This document shows, one piece after another, positions 47,731 through 60,310 of a stretch of DNA of 64,000 nucleotides. A program made the position numbers and the translations under genes. Source of the DNA: Gadus chalcogrammus (Eukaryota > Chordata > Actinopteri > Gadiformes > Gadidae); the NCBI RefSeq assembly GCF_026213295.1, contig NC_079425.1:11202909-11266908 (forward strand). Reading direction: 5' to 3'. The first letter of the stretch is position 1; each line of letters starts with the position of its first letter. Below the pieces are notes generated by a model. The model did no database searches. It was not told the origin of the DNA and was given only the letters and a program-made list of their open reading frames with translations.

Positions 47731-49828
47731 GATATGGTTGGGCAGAGGAACTCAACATACCCCAGTAAACAAATATGAGGGAGGTTGAACAATGGTTGTA
47801 GACACCTCAGTGTCTACCTGTACATGGGTAGGTCTACCTACCTACCTACCGGTCACTAATGACAACACTAAAAACTTATCAGCAGGAGAAACATTGTTGC
47901 TTTTAATCGGGGCTGTTGCAATAGGTTAAAACATTGAGAAAGAAACGGCCAGACGTATTTAATGTGTTGACATCTCAATCTATTTTAATTTGGGCATTGA
48001 GCATCATTCAGAAACCTATAGTTTTCAGACATTTCAGTAAAAAAATGACCTGCCATTTTTTGCTCCCAATACTAGGTTCACATAATTTATGGGTCTGGGT
48101 TCTCCTGCACACTGTATTCTGGAACATGCTGTGGTGTATCTGTGTCATTCATTGTTATTTGATTCCAGCTTCTAAAGTTTCAAAGAAAAATAATCCCCCT
48201 TTCATACATTTTCTGTGGAAGTAAGAGCAGAAGTTGATTTACATTATCTTGCAGTTTAGTCTTTATCTGACTTTACTGCATTCTGTTACTCGCATAATAA
48301 GGCCATCTACCTTATTTTGTCTACAAAAGTTGGATCAAACAACATCCTTCATTCATTCTAACATTTGTATAATTTCATTTTTTGTTTTTTACTCTGACCT
48401 CTCAAATTGTTTAAGCGAAAGTGCACATGTATTTTAGAAAGTCAATTTCCGTACATTTTTGTCTTACGTCAGATCCGTTGATTCTTAACTTGCACTATTG
48501 TTCAGTACTTTTGTCACTGTAATATGTCTGGTCAAAAAGATCTGCAGAATCTTTTCATGCGATGTCTTTGCCAAACAAAGTTCAGATGAAAAGCGCTGTT
48601 GTTAGTGTATATAGTAATTATAAAACTGATAAAATGAGTCTATAGTAATTACTCTTTTCTCAAATGTGTGGATATGTATGTAATTTAGTTTTCAGGGCCA
48701 TTTACATTTTGTCTGTTTTGTTTTTGTTTCTAAACTTTTTGTTTAACTCCTCCTCTGTTTTTGGCCACACCAAGTTGTGAAAGAGGAGGTTGGTGAATAA
48801 TTAATCCTTGAATTAAACACTCCAGCTAGGGACGCTAGGGCTGATTGACGGCCAGATATTAGGCCCTTGTGTCGTAAGGTTGCAAGTTTAGTCTGAGGTT
48901 ATCAGTGGCCAGAAGAGTCTTTCTCCCTCCCTGCTTCATTACTTTCACGAGTAGAGCATTTCATAGTGGAGTGATGGGGGCGTGGTGTGAAAGACAGTCT
49001 GGGACTTCATTAGCCAAATGGGCTGCCTCAGTCTATGAAGCACCAAATTGTTTGGCCCTGTTGAACAGACAACCCCCTTGTGGGTGCTTCACCACACTGT
49101 CCTGTTGAAATTCAGCCTCAGACATCTTTATTACATAAATGGTCACGCTCAAACATAATTTTCTGATACTACAAAACTACATGCCATGTTGTTCTAGGCG
49201 CGCACACAACTTATGTAGTGATTTCCAAGGCTTAATGCTACCTTTGTTTGTGGGCACCTTACAAATCGATTTTAAAGCTGTTGAAAGAAAGTCTTTGGGT
49301 CATCTTTGGGCTGAGTAAAAAAAATGGTCATATGTATTGTTGTGTTTTTTAAGGCATTGGATTGCCATGCCATTTATGAGCCTGTTAATGATAGGCAAAA
49401 TAAATATGGATCCATTAAAAATGAAAGCGCTGAAGCCTCTGCAAGGTGGACCCCTGGGAATCAATTCTGAATGCAGTCTTAAATGGTATTATTATAGTTT
49501 ATTGGCTTGCATGCAATATCGTTGGATGTGGGAAAAACAAACAGTGGGAAGCCCACCCAAATGCAGAATTGATGCTGTTATAGGGGTTGTATTAAAATAT
49601 TTACATTTGCTTCTGGTGTGTGAGCGTGGCTATGCTAATCGGATGTATGCCCTGTGGAACTAGATGGAGATGACTCATTCTTGCAACACGTCTCTGATTA
49701 GAGTTCTCGGTGAGGCTTAGAAACTGCCTTGCTTTATTTGGATAGTCTTTTACATTATTTTAAATAATAGCACATTTTCAATATGAAGCAAATTTAATCA
49801 TGTGGGTTTGACTCATGAAAAAGTTTAA

Positions 49829-49842
49829 TAATATATATATAT

Positions 49843-49883
<41 letters not shown>
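49829..49883. repeat. AT microsatellite, copy B
   Basis: Counterpart of 2045-2102 with one interruption, the kind of difference seen between alleles. Confidence 0.97.
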
Positions 49884-49885
<2 letters not shown>

Positions 49886-52493
49886 AGACATGTATTTATT
49901 CAAATGAAATTGTATATAAAGCGGAATAGCTATTCTATAATCATTCTTTAGTGTCCACTTTTTGCCTTTTCACGGCATTGCATGTTCTCAGCAACAACTG
50001 AGCTTGTCTAGTGTATGTGCAAGTAAATTGAACTTAAAGTGTGATTTAAATAAAATATAACTTAATGCATAATAATCACTTTCTTTTTCCTTCTCTGTAA
50101 AACGGCTACTAGCAGACTGAGAATAGTAACAACACAAAGATAAAGTACATAGCACACTCATTCATTTAACGAACAACGTGAAATGTTTCAGGCCTTAAAA
50201 CTATTTTGGACCTAAATGACCAATCGTGCAGGAGATGATATTGGTGGCTGGGGTCTGCCGGAGCAGGCTTTTGTTTGAAAGGAGGTTGGGCAATAATGTT
50301 TGTTGAATGATTAGTTACTCAAGATGGAGATGAGTGTCTCAGCAGAAGAACTTTGGAGTGATTCATGAAAGTAAAAATTAGCAGTTGGAAAGGATTGATT
50401 ACACTTTTACCTGGATCCTGACAGAAATGTTGTGTGGTGTTGGATGCTCCTGCTAGGGAGCCAGTCCCTATGGCCCCTGCACAGGCTCCTCCTGGCTACG
50501 GCCACACTGTCTAGTGGTATCGACTTCCTGGTCACCAGCCTGAGCATGCCCACTAGCTACAACCCCATGGTGCTCCTGCCATGGGAGTATGCATGCTCCC
50601 CTTCTGACTAGGAAACTCGAGAAATTATTTTTACCATTTTCACTGATGTGCAGCATTGGGAGTGTATTCAGTCCTTAAAAATATAATATCCATTTCAATA
50701 TTGCACTTCAGTCAATCAGCCTTGCAGACATTAAGCAATGGAGAACAGCTATGCATCCTTGACTAAAGGTCATGGGAAAGTTACATTTATGGTTTTCAAA
50801 TGTTATGTTCTGGTTGATGCTAATCCCAAATTAATGACTAATGTTGCTCAGGCCATGTCCTGCCCTCTCAATGGGATGGAGGACACAAGTGATGATTAAC
50901 GCCAACAAAGAGAGCTTCTATTTGTCCACTGTCCAGCTGTCTTATCTTACTAAGGAAGGCAGGTAGTATGCTGCTCCAGAGTGGTTTGGGGCAGTTTTTA
51001 TGTACAGCTAAACATTAGCATGGAGAGGGTTTTAATAATTTTAGACTGCATTATCATTCATAGTGCATTGCACTTAGCCATTTACAAAATGAACTTTGTG
51101 GAGCCCGATTTTACAGACACCATCTCACAAATCAGACAAGTTTTTATTTTTTTTACTTTATTTTATTTCTTATTTTTATTTCTCAGTCAATTCTGCATCA
51201 CATTCAAAGTAATTTAAAGTTATTTAGGCTGGCACAAGGCAAAACCTTATCGTTACTCACTATATTCAAATAAATGACCACAGGAAAAGGTGTACACTCC
51301 AGTTATTGCTGTTGGTTTTTAGCACGGGACCATATGTTTGCATTGGATCTATGTCATGGCCTGCTACATGATGTGTACCACTCAAACACATCTAGAATAA
51401 ACACTGATTTAAAGCAACAGCGCATATTTGGCTTGTAGGTGGGGTTGAGTAGGCTCTTTAATCCTGAGGTTAGTGTTCCTATTGTAAAGAGATTCATGCT
51501 ACGAAAGGCAGGTGCAGCATACCATTTAACACACCTTTGTCAACATGTTTTTAATTTCATGTTTCTGCAAGATACTATCTGACTTGAATGCATTTAAATT
51601 AAGTGTGCATTATATATGTTATTTGTTATTATATTTGTTTTATCTGATACATTATGTAATACACATACAAAGATTGACCCACTGCTTCAAGTTGCGCATG
51701 TCTCAAATCTTCAATGTTCAATTTGATGTACAAAATGTGGTGTATCATTGTTGAGTCATATATAAATGTTAAAACGAGTTCAGTCATTATGGCTGAAGTA
51801 GCACACTAATAAGACAACCCATTTTAACAGAAGGAACATGTACAGTTGGTGTTATCTGGAGGGCAGATAACAACTTTATCAGTATGTTTGCTCCATCTCT
51901 GTCCCAAACATCCTCCCTCCTGTTTCTCCAGTTCGTTTTTATTTCACCCTGTATGGTCAAACCAGCGTTCAAACGACCGGAAACATCCCTTTCAAATGCC
52001 TCTAGATATCTCCCACTCCCTATTAGCATGTCTTCCACTGTGAAGTTTCATTTAGCTTGGTTCCTCTTTACACTCCCTAATGGACTTGGCCCTGTTCTGC
52101 TTTTGTCTTGCTTTAGTACCGTGAAATTCACCTTCGGGGAAAGGAAGCCATCATTTCTCAAGCTTCTTTACATGTTGTAAATATAGTTGATGATTTAACC
52201 CCCTTCTTTCAAATCCATTTTCTTCATTTGGGCTTATATAGTTTCCATTGTTTGTACACCATATTGACAAGAGTGCAATGCTTAAGAGAAATCGTTCAAA
52301 GCAGCAGCAACGAAGCGAATAGTCATTTTAAATGGAGATGCTACATAACGTTTGACCTAATTTTACTTTTGTTCTTGTTTAAATAAACTGTAGGGGTCTT
52401 TCACTTTCCCTCTCACTATTCTGCTGTCCTGTAAATAATGCATTTTACACATTTATATCCACATTTATATATTAGTTATGGCCACTTAATAAT

Positions 52494-52595
52494 TTAAAGG
52501 TACAGTATGTAAGTTTGCCATAAACTTGCATACTATTTAAAATATTGCCCGAATTGTATTAGACTAATTACACATTAAGTAATGGTGCAAAAAAG
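52494..52595 (+). mobile_element. Possible transposon end, copy B
   Basis: Copy B counterpart of the TTTAAAGGTACAGTATGTAAG end at 4699. Confidence 0.35.
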
Positions 52596-55500
52596 TGTCC
52601 CATTAAAAAAGAAAAGCTTGAGTCACCAATTAGCGGCAGTACAGAAAATTTGGCGCGCTAACCATGGACGTATTAAACTAACCATTGACAGGCTGACATT
52701 ACTTCGCCACAGCAAAGGCGCCGCGATACAAGAATAGTTCCATTTTATGTACTGCTCAGAGTACTGCTTACTAAGCTAAGTTAGCATCTCATTCAAGGAA
52801 TACATTATTGCTGCTCATATATATGCAGCACGAACATTTGATAAATAGGTTAACAGCGTTTTTTATTTATGTCTTATTAGTGTTACTTAACCAATGTGTT
52901 CAGAGTTTACTCATGTAGTTCTAGCAATACCGATATGCACCTTCCAAGCAATTACCACTAAAACAGCATGGCAGGTATACTATGATAACCTGTATTACAA
53001 TATCAGACATTGTTTTTTAGCTGTTCGCTGCTCGCCATCTGAAATGAAACTCGTCAAAGAGTAATTTCCTGGTAGAGCAAGGTGAGTGGCTTGGCATGTA
53101 GGGCAAAGGGACTCAATGAGACCAATACTCAAATAAGCCGTACGGCAACCCGTACATGTTTTTTTCATGTTTAATATGTTTTTGTTTTATTTTATCAGAT
53201 TGTTTATGTTCAAAACATTTTCAAGTCATTTTCCAACACCACTGAAAAACATCTGTTTCTCGATGGATAATTTGTCCTGGACGCAACTAGGGACTTTTGA
53301 TGCCAAAATGTGGACAGACGTATCCTTAAAAGTATTCAGAATCTTTAAGGCCCTGTTTATACAAGCCTTTCCAAACTCATCTAATCCCAAATTTTGGGGT
53401 TGTGAGATTGCAATACGAAAACTTGTTTTATCCATCTAAAGAAATGCATGGTAGTACAAGATATGTACACTATTAAAACCACAGGCTGTGTTCGCTACAT
53501 TCAATCAAATTTGACTAGCGATAGATTCCCAATGAAGAACTTCTCACTGAAGAGTTAAGTCACATGCTCAGCTAAGAGATTCTGCCAACCATGGATGTGG
53601 TGCAAACCTGAAACCTGTATGTGGGTGCGCATATCAAGCAGGGATTTTTTTTACTGCCCCAGGTCTGAACAGGCTGAGACAGTTGGGCCATTTGTGTAAA
53701 ATGGCAAAAATCTATACATAGCAATACAATCTAGATTTATAAACAATGCAGATCTAGATATGTATCTCATGTGAACAGTGCATAAAGGTAGGTTTGACTA
53801 ACAACAATTCGATGCCCCTCAAGCTCTCCCACCCTAGACAGATATATGTAAATAATTATGTCATCAGTCTTCCATTGATATGACTTATTCTGTATAGTAT
53901 TGCTGTGAACCACAGTGAAGACCGAACACCCAGGTTAAGTTTTCTTCAACAGGCTAGACAATGACTGTTGCACAGATGCCACCGGCGACCACATTTGGCC
54001 ATGTTAAACCATTTTTGAACTGTGGCTACCCAGTTGGCAACCATGTAGTCCCATTAGAATAAGGGAGCTGAAGTGGGAGGGAACCTTAAAAAAGGACCAA
54101 CAGGACAGAATTAGTGTTATTCCATTATTTTCTCATACCCACATCCCCAAAGGAACACTATAAGCAACTTGGATTTTTTCTCCTCACAAGAATTGTATGT
54201 CAAGCAAAGATAGGTATTTACCATTTGACACTTGCATTGTCTTCCACAAGTACTCTAGGGATACTTATATCAGCCTTTTATGGGCCGATACAGGTGACGG
54301 TGTCAACATCATAGTATTGGCAAAAAAAAAGCCTGATTGTATTTTTTTTTTTAAAATGTCCATTGCATTTTCCTTCTGTTTGTGTTGTGTGTTATTTTAT
54401 TTTTCCCATTAGGGCCCACATAAAACCTAAACCAAATGAAAATATTCTTGCTTAGGCAACATTTGTTGTAAATTAGCAGACTATATGCTACATTGCTGAA
54501 CGAGTGAGATGGTCTTGAAAAAGTCTCCCGTAAGGCCATTAGATTCAATTCACCTTCACCCTGACAGTTTTGAAGGTTATCAAACAATATGGACCAGAAC
54601 TGGTTGTGTTTTGCGATGTTGAGACAGAGAGTCATTGTTGTTCCCATATAATAAATATTTTTATATATAATGGCTGTTATATTTGAGGATCCGCTCCATA
54701 AGAGTACATTCGTTCTCTACTTATATCCTAACCAAGCTACAAGACACCGTCTTGAACATTTCAGCAAAAAAAAATTGGAAAATGTTCTTTGGCCAATAAT
54801 AGATTCAGGGAGTCAGAAGTCATTCTTTCCTTAAAAAACTGGTGTATATTGATGTGAAGCAGAATATGGCTGGAATGAAATGAACTCTGAATACAAATTG
54901 ACTTGGCTTTTTCACAATGGTTTTTAGATCTAAACGATGCTGGTTCCTGAAGACAGCTAAATATGTAAAAATGAATCTTTGCCCATGTAGGGCACTTACT
55001 TTATTGATAATAGTTATGTGGGAAATCAAGCAAAATTGAAATGCTTACGCATTATGAAATAGTTAAAAAGTATGTGTGCTGTGCAGTTTTAAGGCATACT
55101 GTTTTGACAACTATATTTTAACAGCTCCACCCCCTCCAGTCCGTAGACAAGGTCTGATAAATAGATTGACTGCCCACCTCTCACGTAGTAGGAGAGATGC
55201 TGCTTCAAGATGCTCGGGCCAGAACTTGTAATTGGCGATCGTCAGCAGAGTGCGTGACGCTCTTGATTGCATTTAATAATAACAGGTTTGATGTAAGAGA
55301 AATGCATTAAGGCCTACGCGTGCGTTGATTCACACACACTTTGATCCTGTTGTGTTGATGATACATTATCTGCCTGTTCAGGCTAAATTTCGGCGATACT
55401 GGTTACGTTTCTCCTTCAGAAAAACATAAAAATAAACCAGAGCTCATTGAAGCTACAAGCAGAAACAGACAGTTTGACGTGGGGGTGGGAGTGGAGAGTG

Positions 55501-58500
55501 ATGACTCTGAGTGCACAGAGGAGCCTCCTTCATCTTTTTCAGGATCCAATCACTTCTTTGACCAGCTGTCACCATTGCGATATTCTCACCAACCTTTTCT
55601 GCTATGATATTAGTTTTTGATTGCATGGATAGGAGAAGCTTAGACTGAATGACCTCTATTAAGGTGTCCTGTGCATTGCATATTTAGATCAAATAAAGGT
55701 CATGTATATCATATACGATATGCCAGTATAGCAGCATATATTTATACCAATTTAGATTTTATTTTTATGGCAGCAGATGTTTTGAATGCAATATGCCTCA
55801 AACAAAAGCTCATCATTTAAATAATGAGGAATGAGCAAACCATACTCAAAAATGTGTTCCAACCTAAAATCTAAAAGGTAATGCAAAAGCTTCAGAGACC
55901 AAAGCATGTCTAAACTAGTACCGATGCCTTGTGAGATGCCTTTATTTAAACTCTTGCAAAAAGATTTAAACCCAGTGTTGAATAGAAAAGGAATGTTAGT
56001 ATTTGTCCTAACTATGTAGCATTCCGTGGACAAAAGAGAGATTACTTCGACATACAGACAGGCCGCTTGAAACAGCCCTCTGGCCCAGTTTAAAAACCTA
56101 TTTCATGTGTACTTTTAGCATGCATATTACACCCAGACAAAATTGTCTGATAATTGTCCAATGCTTAAGGGTGGGGAAAAGGCCACAGTCCATCGTCAAT
56201 GATGACAAAATCACATAACCTTTTGTCTTTTGTTGAGTTTCCCCACTTCACAAATCATATGTCATGTAGGAAAACTGAGTGAGGTTGGGCCTTACACATA
56301 TGACTTTTTAAATAATGACACTTTTTTTGGTGAATGCTATTTGTTAAGCATGGTTTTCTCATTGTGTCGACTGTTGGATTGAGATGTGTTTATTAGATAT
56401 TATATTAATTATGAGTATTTTTATTTAACATTTTCAAAAGTTGATAATAAACATGAAATCTTGTTGATGGCAAAAAATAAAATGTTATTGTAGCCAATGC
56501 AAAGATATGCATTTTCACCAAACATTCACATAGGGAATTCTAGTTTGAGCAGTGAGCCCAAAGTTTTCTGAAAGTTTGAAGGTAAATACTCGGCACGCAA
56601 GAACTATGCCATCGTCATCACCTTTAAATTCAGCTATCTAAAACATTCGCTCACAACGTCAAATAGTATATATTTTTCCTATGTGTCCTTGCATTTTGCA
56701 ATGAACTTTGTGTGATGGAGGGAAATGTAAACCCAGCACCTACACCCTTTCCATGGCAACGGACGCGACAAGGAAAAGCGATCCGGTACCCGTGTATCTG
56801 TCTCCCTAATGGTCTGTCTGTTAGTGTAACAAGATCTGTAAAAACTCCCCTCAGTGACATTTTAGATCCCTCACTGTAACTGACCTAGGCTGGGGAGACA
56901 CTAGTAGGATTTAGATGAGTACTCGGCCCTCTCTCAGGTTCCTGTCCCCCTTTTCCTAATGAATTTAGCCATAATAACGCATCTAAGATGTAAGCCCGGG
57001 GTATTATGGCCCCGATCTGTCTCTTTTTCTGTTCCCACATGAGCAGACTGAACCACCATCATCCATATGCATAAATGTATAAATCCACCAGTCACAAAGG
57101 AAAATGATTCGCTATATATATCATCTGTTATCAGTTAACCTAGTGGAGGCATGAGAACTATGACCGTTGTGTTTAAAATGGAAATATCTAAGAAATTGCC
57201 TTGGGGTTGTTTGGTTTACTTTGGTTTACTTTGGTTGAGTTTGGTGCTTTGCATTTTCCCTTTATGTTGTACTGCACCACTCTGACCACTCCTAACTCTT
57301 CTGTTCCCTCTGCTGGGAAAGGCAGATATTACACGTCCCATCCAGAAGACCTTATAAAACAGCTGTTTTCTTTTCATGTATGCATAATGGAGGAGCTATA
57401 CATTTGATAATTTATAGATTATTTGACTATTTGTTTGTTTCTTAGGATTTCCTGGTCACGATTCAGCTAGTAGTTAGAACTTTGCTGACACCCTTTGGTA
57501 TGAAATATCAATGTGAATGACTCACTCCTAATGCCAATGAACTTTGTAAATGCCAGACCAAATGTAGCCAAACCCTTTAGAGTTTGTTTTCTCTCTGGTC
57601 ATGGATATGGCATTTCTCACACCCACCACTCTGTCAGGAACACAGACATATAATGCCCTTTATCTTGTCTTTTTGTGTAAAGGATCTAGTCTTGTGTTGA
57701 GTGAGGGTTTTCTCGGGATAACATTTAATGTTTGCATTATGAGTACTATAAACATTCGATGCCGCCGGTACTCTTGTATCTCTAAATTAATATTAATGTG
57801 AATGCTGCAAGTCTTTCCCTTAATCTTAAGTTTTTTCATATCGTCCATTTGGATTTGAGGTCTCTGTGATGCAACGTGAAAGATAAGCTCTTTGATCAGT
57901 TAGTCCTCAGTTAATGGATTATTTCCGGAATAATTTCTAAAAATAGAGAGCCGCACTACATCATGGTTGGGATATTGTTAGCTATATTAAATAGTTATGA
58001 AACAATTTCAGAATTTCGATTTTTTTAATCTGGGCAGAACAGCGTTCACATATGGGACTGTGAACACTGTTTTTCTTTGAAGAATACTGCAAACAAGTAA
58101 ATTGCAATTTTCTCTCTTCAGGTGGCTTATGTCCACATTGAAGGTAAAGGCTTTCTTACTTTACTGTTTGTGTTGCTGTTGTATTTTCTTTTTCCTGTTT
58201 TGTATTGAACAGCACAACAGGCAAGTTCATTATGCGTGTGAGTCATCACACTAGCCCACACCCCCTCCCATCTGCTGCTGTGCTGTGCGCTAGCAGGCAG
58301 AGGGAAACGCCATTGATCACTCCTTCCCTCACACATGCACGCACACACCCCACCTTCCACGTCACTATCGATTGACATGCTTAATGTTTTTGTGGGGAAA
58401 TAGCAGGCATTTCCTATTGTGCAATTCCCATCTGTTGGCTGCCAGAGAGTTCAAATTGCTGTCAAAATAGCCTTGCATAAGTTCAAACAATTAGAAGCAG

Positions 58501-58531
58501 TTATTCCACCTTTTTTGATGCCTGTAGACGA

Positions 58532-58560
58532 TTATGCCTGCAATTTAATTGCAGGCATAA
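58532..58560. repeat. Perfect palindrome, copy B
   Basis: Identical to 10721-10749. Confidence 0.9.
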
Positions 58561-60173
58561 AACAATTTAAGGAAAATTGTTGGTAAATCTTAAAGAGCTG
58601 CAGTTCACTGGTTTGGTATATCCTTGAGTTGTTCACATTTAGATTCGAACAGGGATTTTCTGAATACACAGTAAAGTGTCACAATCTAACCCTGTTCTGT
58701 CGAACCTGAAAATGCTATATGAATCAAAAGAGGAATAGATTAATTAAATGGAAGGAAGTTAATCGCCTGAGCAAGTTCTTCCCTATCCACCACACTTTCT
58801 ATGGTCATGGTTAGCTAGTTAGTTTTTCCTCAGTTGGGGTCAAATGCGCTGACCACCGCAGGTGTTTAAGCCGTGCCGATGCTGAACAACATATCACTTG
58901 TTTTTCTCCAGTGTACGTGATGAGGGAAGTTATCTTTGGAGGGAACTGGAAACGACTAGTGGTACTATGAATGTTTGGCATTCTGTCGTGTTGTTATTTT
59001 TACGCCGCTCCTGCTTAGAATACCGACTTTCACATCAACCATGTTGCTTCAGGGTGTTGCTCTCAATATTCCCCTCTTTAGTCAGACGAGCGTTGCCGCG
59101 ACCACATTTAATGGTGACGGTGAGAAGCGGGTCACACTATGAGTACTTTGTTCCTGTGAGGACTGTCAGCTAAAGCTATTCAAGTACAACTCTCAAACAC
59201 GAACAAAAAGCTCCCAAAACACAAGCGATGCGCTCCAGTTGGGATCCTTCTTTGGTGCTTTGTGGGGCATCTGTTTCTCTGGATGTCTGTGTAGCCTTCG
59301 GTAGAGACATGGGTGGTACGGTGGCTGGAACTGGCTTTAATTTATTTAATGACATTTTTCTGTTAATTTGTTCCCTGTGTTATTTTATTTACTGAATGAA
59401 TGCATATGAGGGGTCCTACTTGGTCTGTACTGTGGATAGTCAGACTGGGTCTGTGTCACGGTAGTGTCTGAGTTACCAAAATACTCCATGACATGGATGA
59501 TGTTCAACAATGTACAACTTTTAATCATTGCGGGGATGCCTTCCCCCCTTTTTTTCCTCTTTTAAAGTAGCTGCTTAAATTTTACTTGCATCTACCTCGT
59601 CTACCTCAATAGGATTCCCATCACTGGCCTATTGGTGTGCAGCAGAAACCCTTATTGGAGTATGGTGATTGGGACACTAATAGCTCACAGTGGATATAAT
59701 GCATAGCACAGCCAGCTAACCAACTAGAACTAAACACCTATTGTGAGACTCCATAAATCCTTGCTCTCTAAATATTCATAGAAAATATTTAAGTTTTAAC
59801 ATTTTATTGAGTTACTTCCAGATAATAAACATACAACATTTAACACACCAACACCTGCAAAAAAAGAACTGCCATTCATTCAAAGACACAGATTACAAAC
59901 TTATCATAGATTCATAGTTTCATGGCCTGTTTCTTAAACATATAGACTTTACTGGTACTTTCCCAGACTGGGTCATTTTAGTTTAACGTGACTTTGGGAT
60001 GGATGGGTGTAATCCAGTCTCCACCATTAGGCTATAAATGCCTTCCTCCCATAAATAACATTCAGAACATGGCAACAAAGGTGGTTGTCGGAGCCAAACT
60101 GCTTGCTCATGGATTCACCTAATATCGGATCACACAGTTAACATTGAGCATTTCATTCACATCGTCTACACAG

Positions 60174-60310
60174 GTGGTCCTGGACATGACGTTTGGAGGC
60201 GGGGGTCACACCAAAGAAATACTGAATACGTATTCTGATGTAACGGTCCTGGCCCTAGATCGAGACCCTGTGGCATTCGGTTTGGCCCAGCAGCTAGCAA
60301 AGCAGTACAA
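60174..60310 (+). CDS. METTL15: METTL15 coding exon 2, copy B
   Basis: Base-for-base the same 137-base exon as 12366-12502, with the same CAG acceptor and GTAAGT donor. It encodes SAM motif I (DMTFGGGGHT) and motif II (ALDRDP). It is the exon that follows METTL15 exon 1 (38283-38513) in order and phase, so exon 1 plus this exon form a contiguous 5' part of the gene. Exon 3 for this copy would lie beyond the window: copy A places it about 6.2 kb after exon 2, and only 3.7 kb remain here. Confidence 0.93.

Larger units (their letters stand above)
38514..60173 (+). other. METTL15: METTL15 intron 1 (to copy B exon 2)
   Basis: An intron of about 21.7 kb from GTAAAG to CAG. The first 9.3 kb (38514-47788) is unique in the window and full of transposon remnants. 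The rest is copy B of the duplication. Besides the listed elements and the minus-strand exon-like segments at 45.1-45.9 kb, I see no gene. Confidence 0.75.

Noticed and set aside
47730..47789. Apparent duplication breakpoint at 47789 next to a MITE end
   Set aside because: The boundary at 47789 exists only because copy A begins at the window edge. It is not evidence of a breakpoint.
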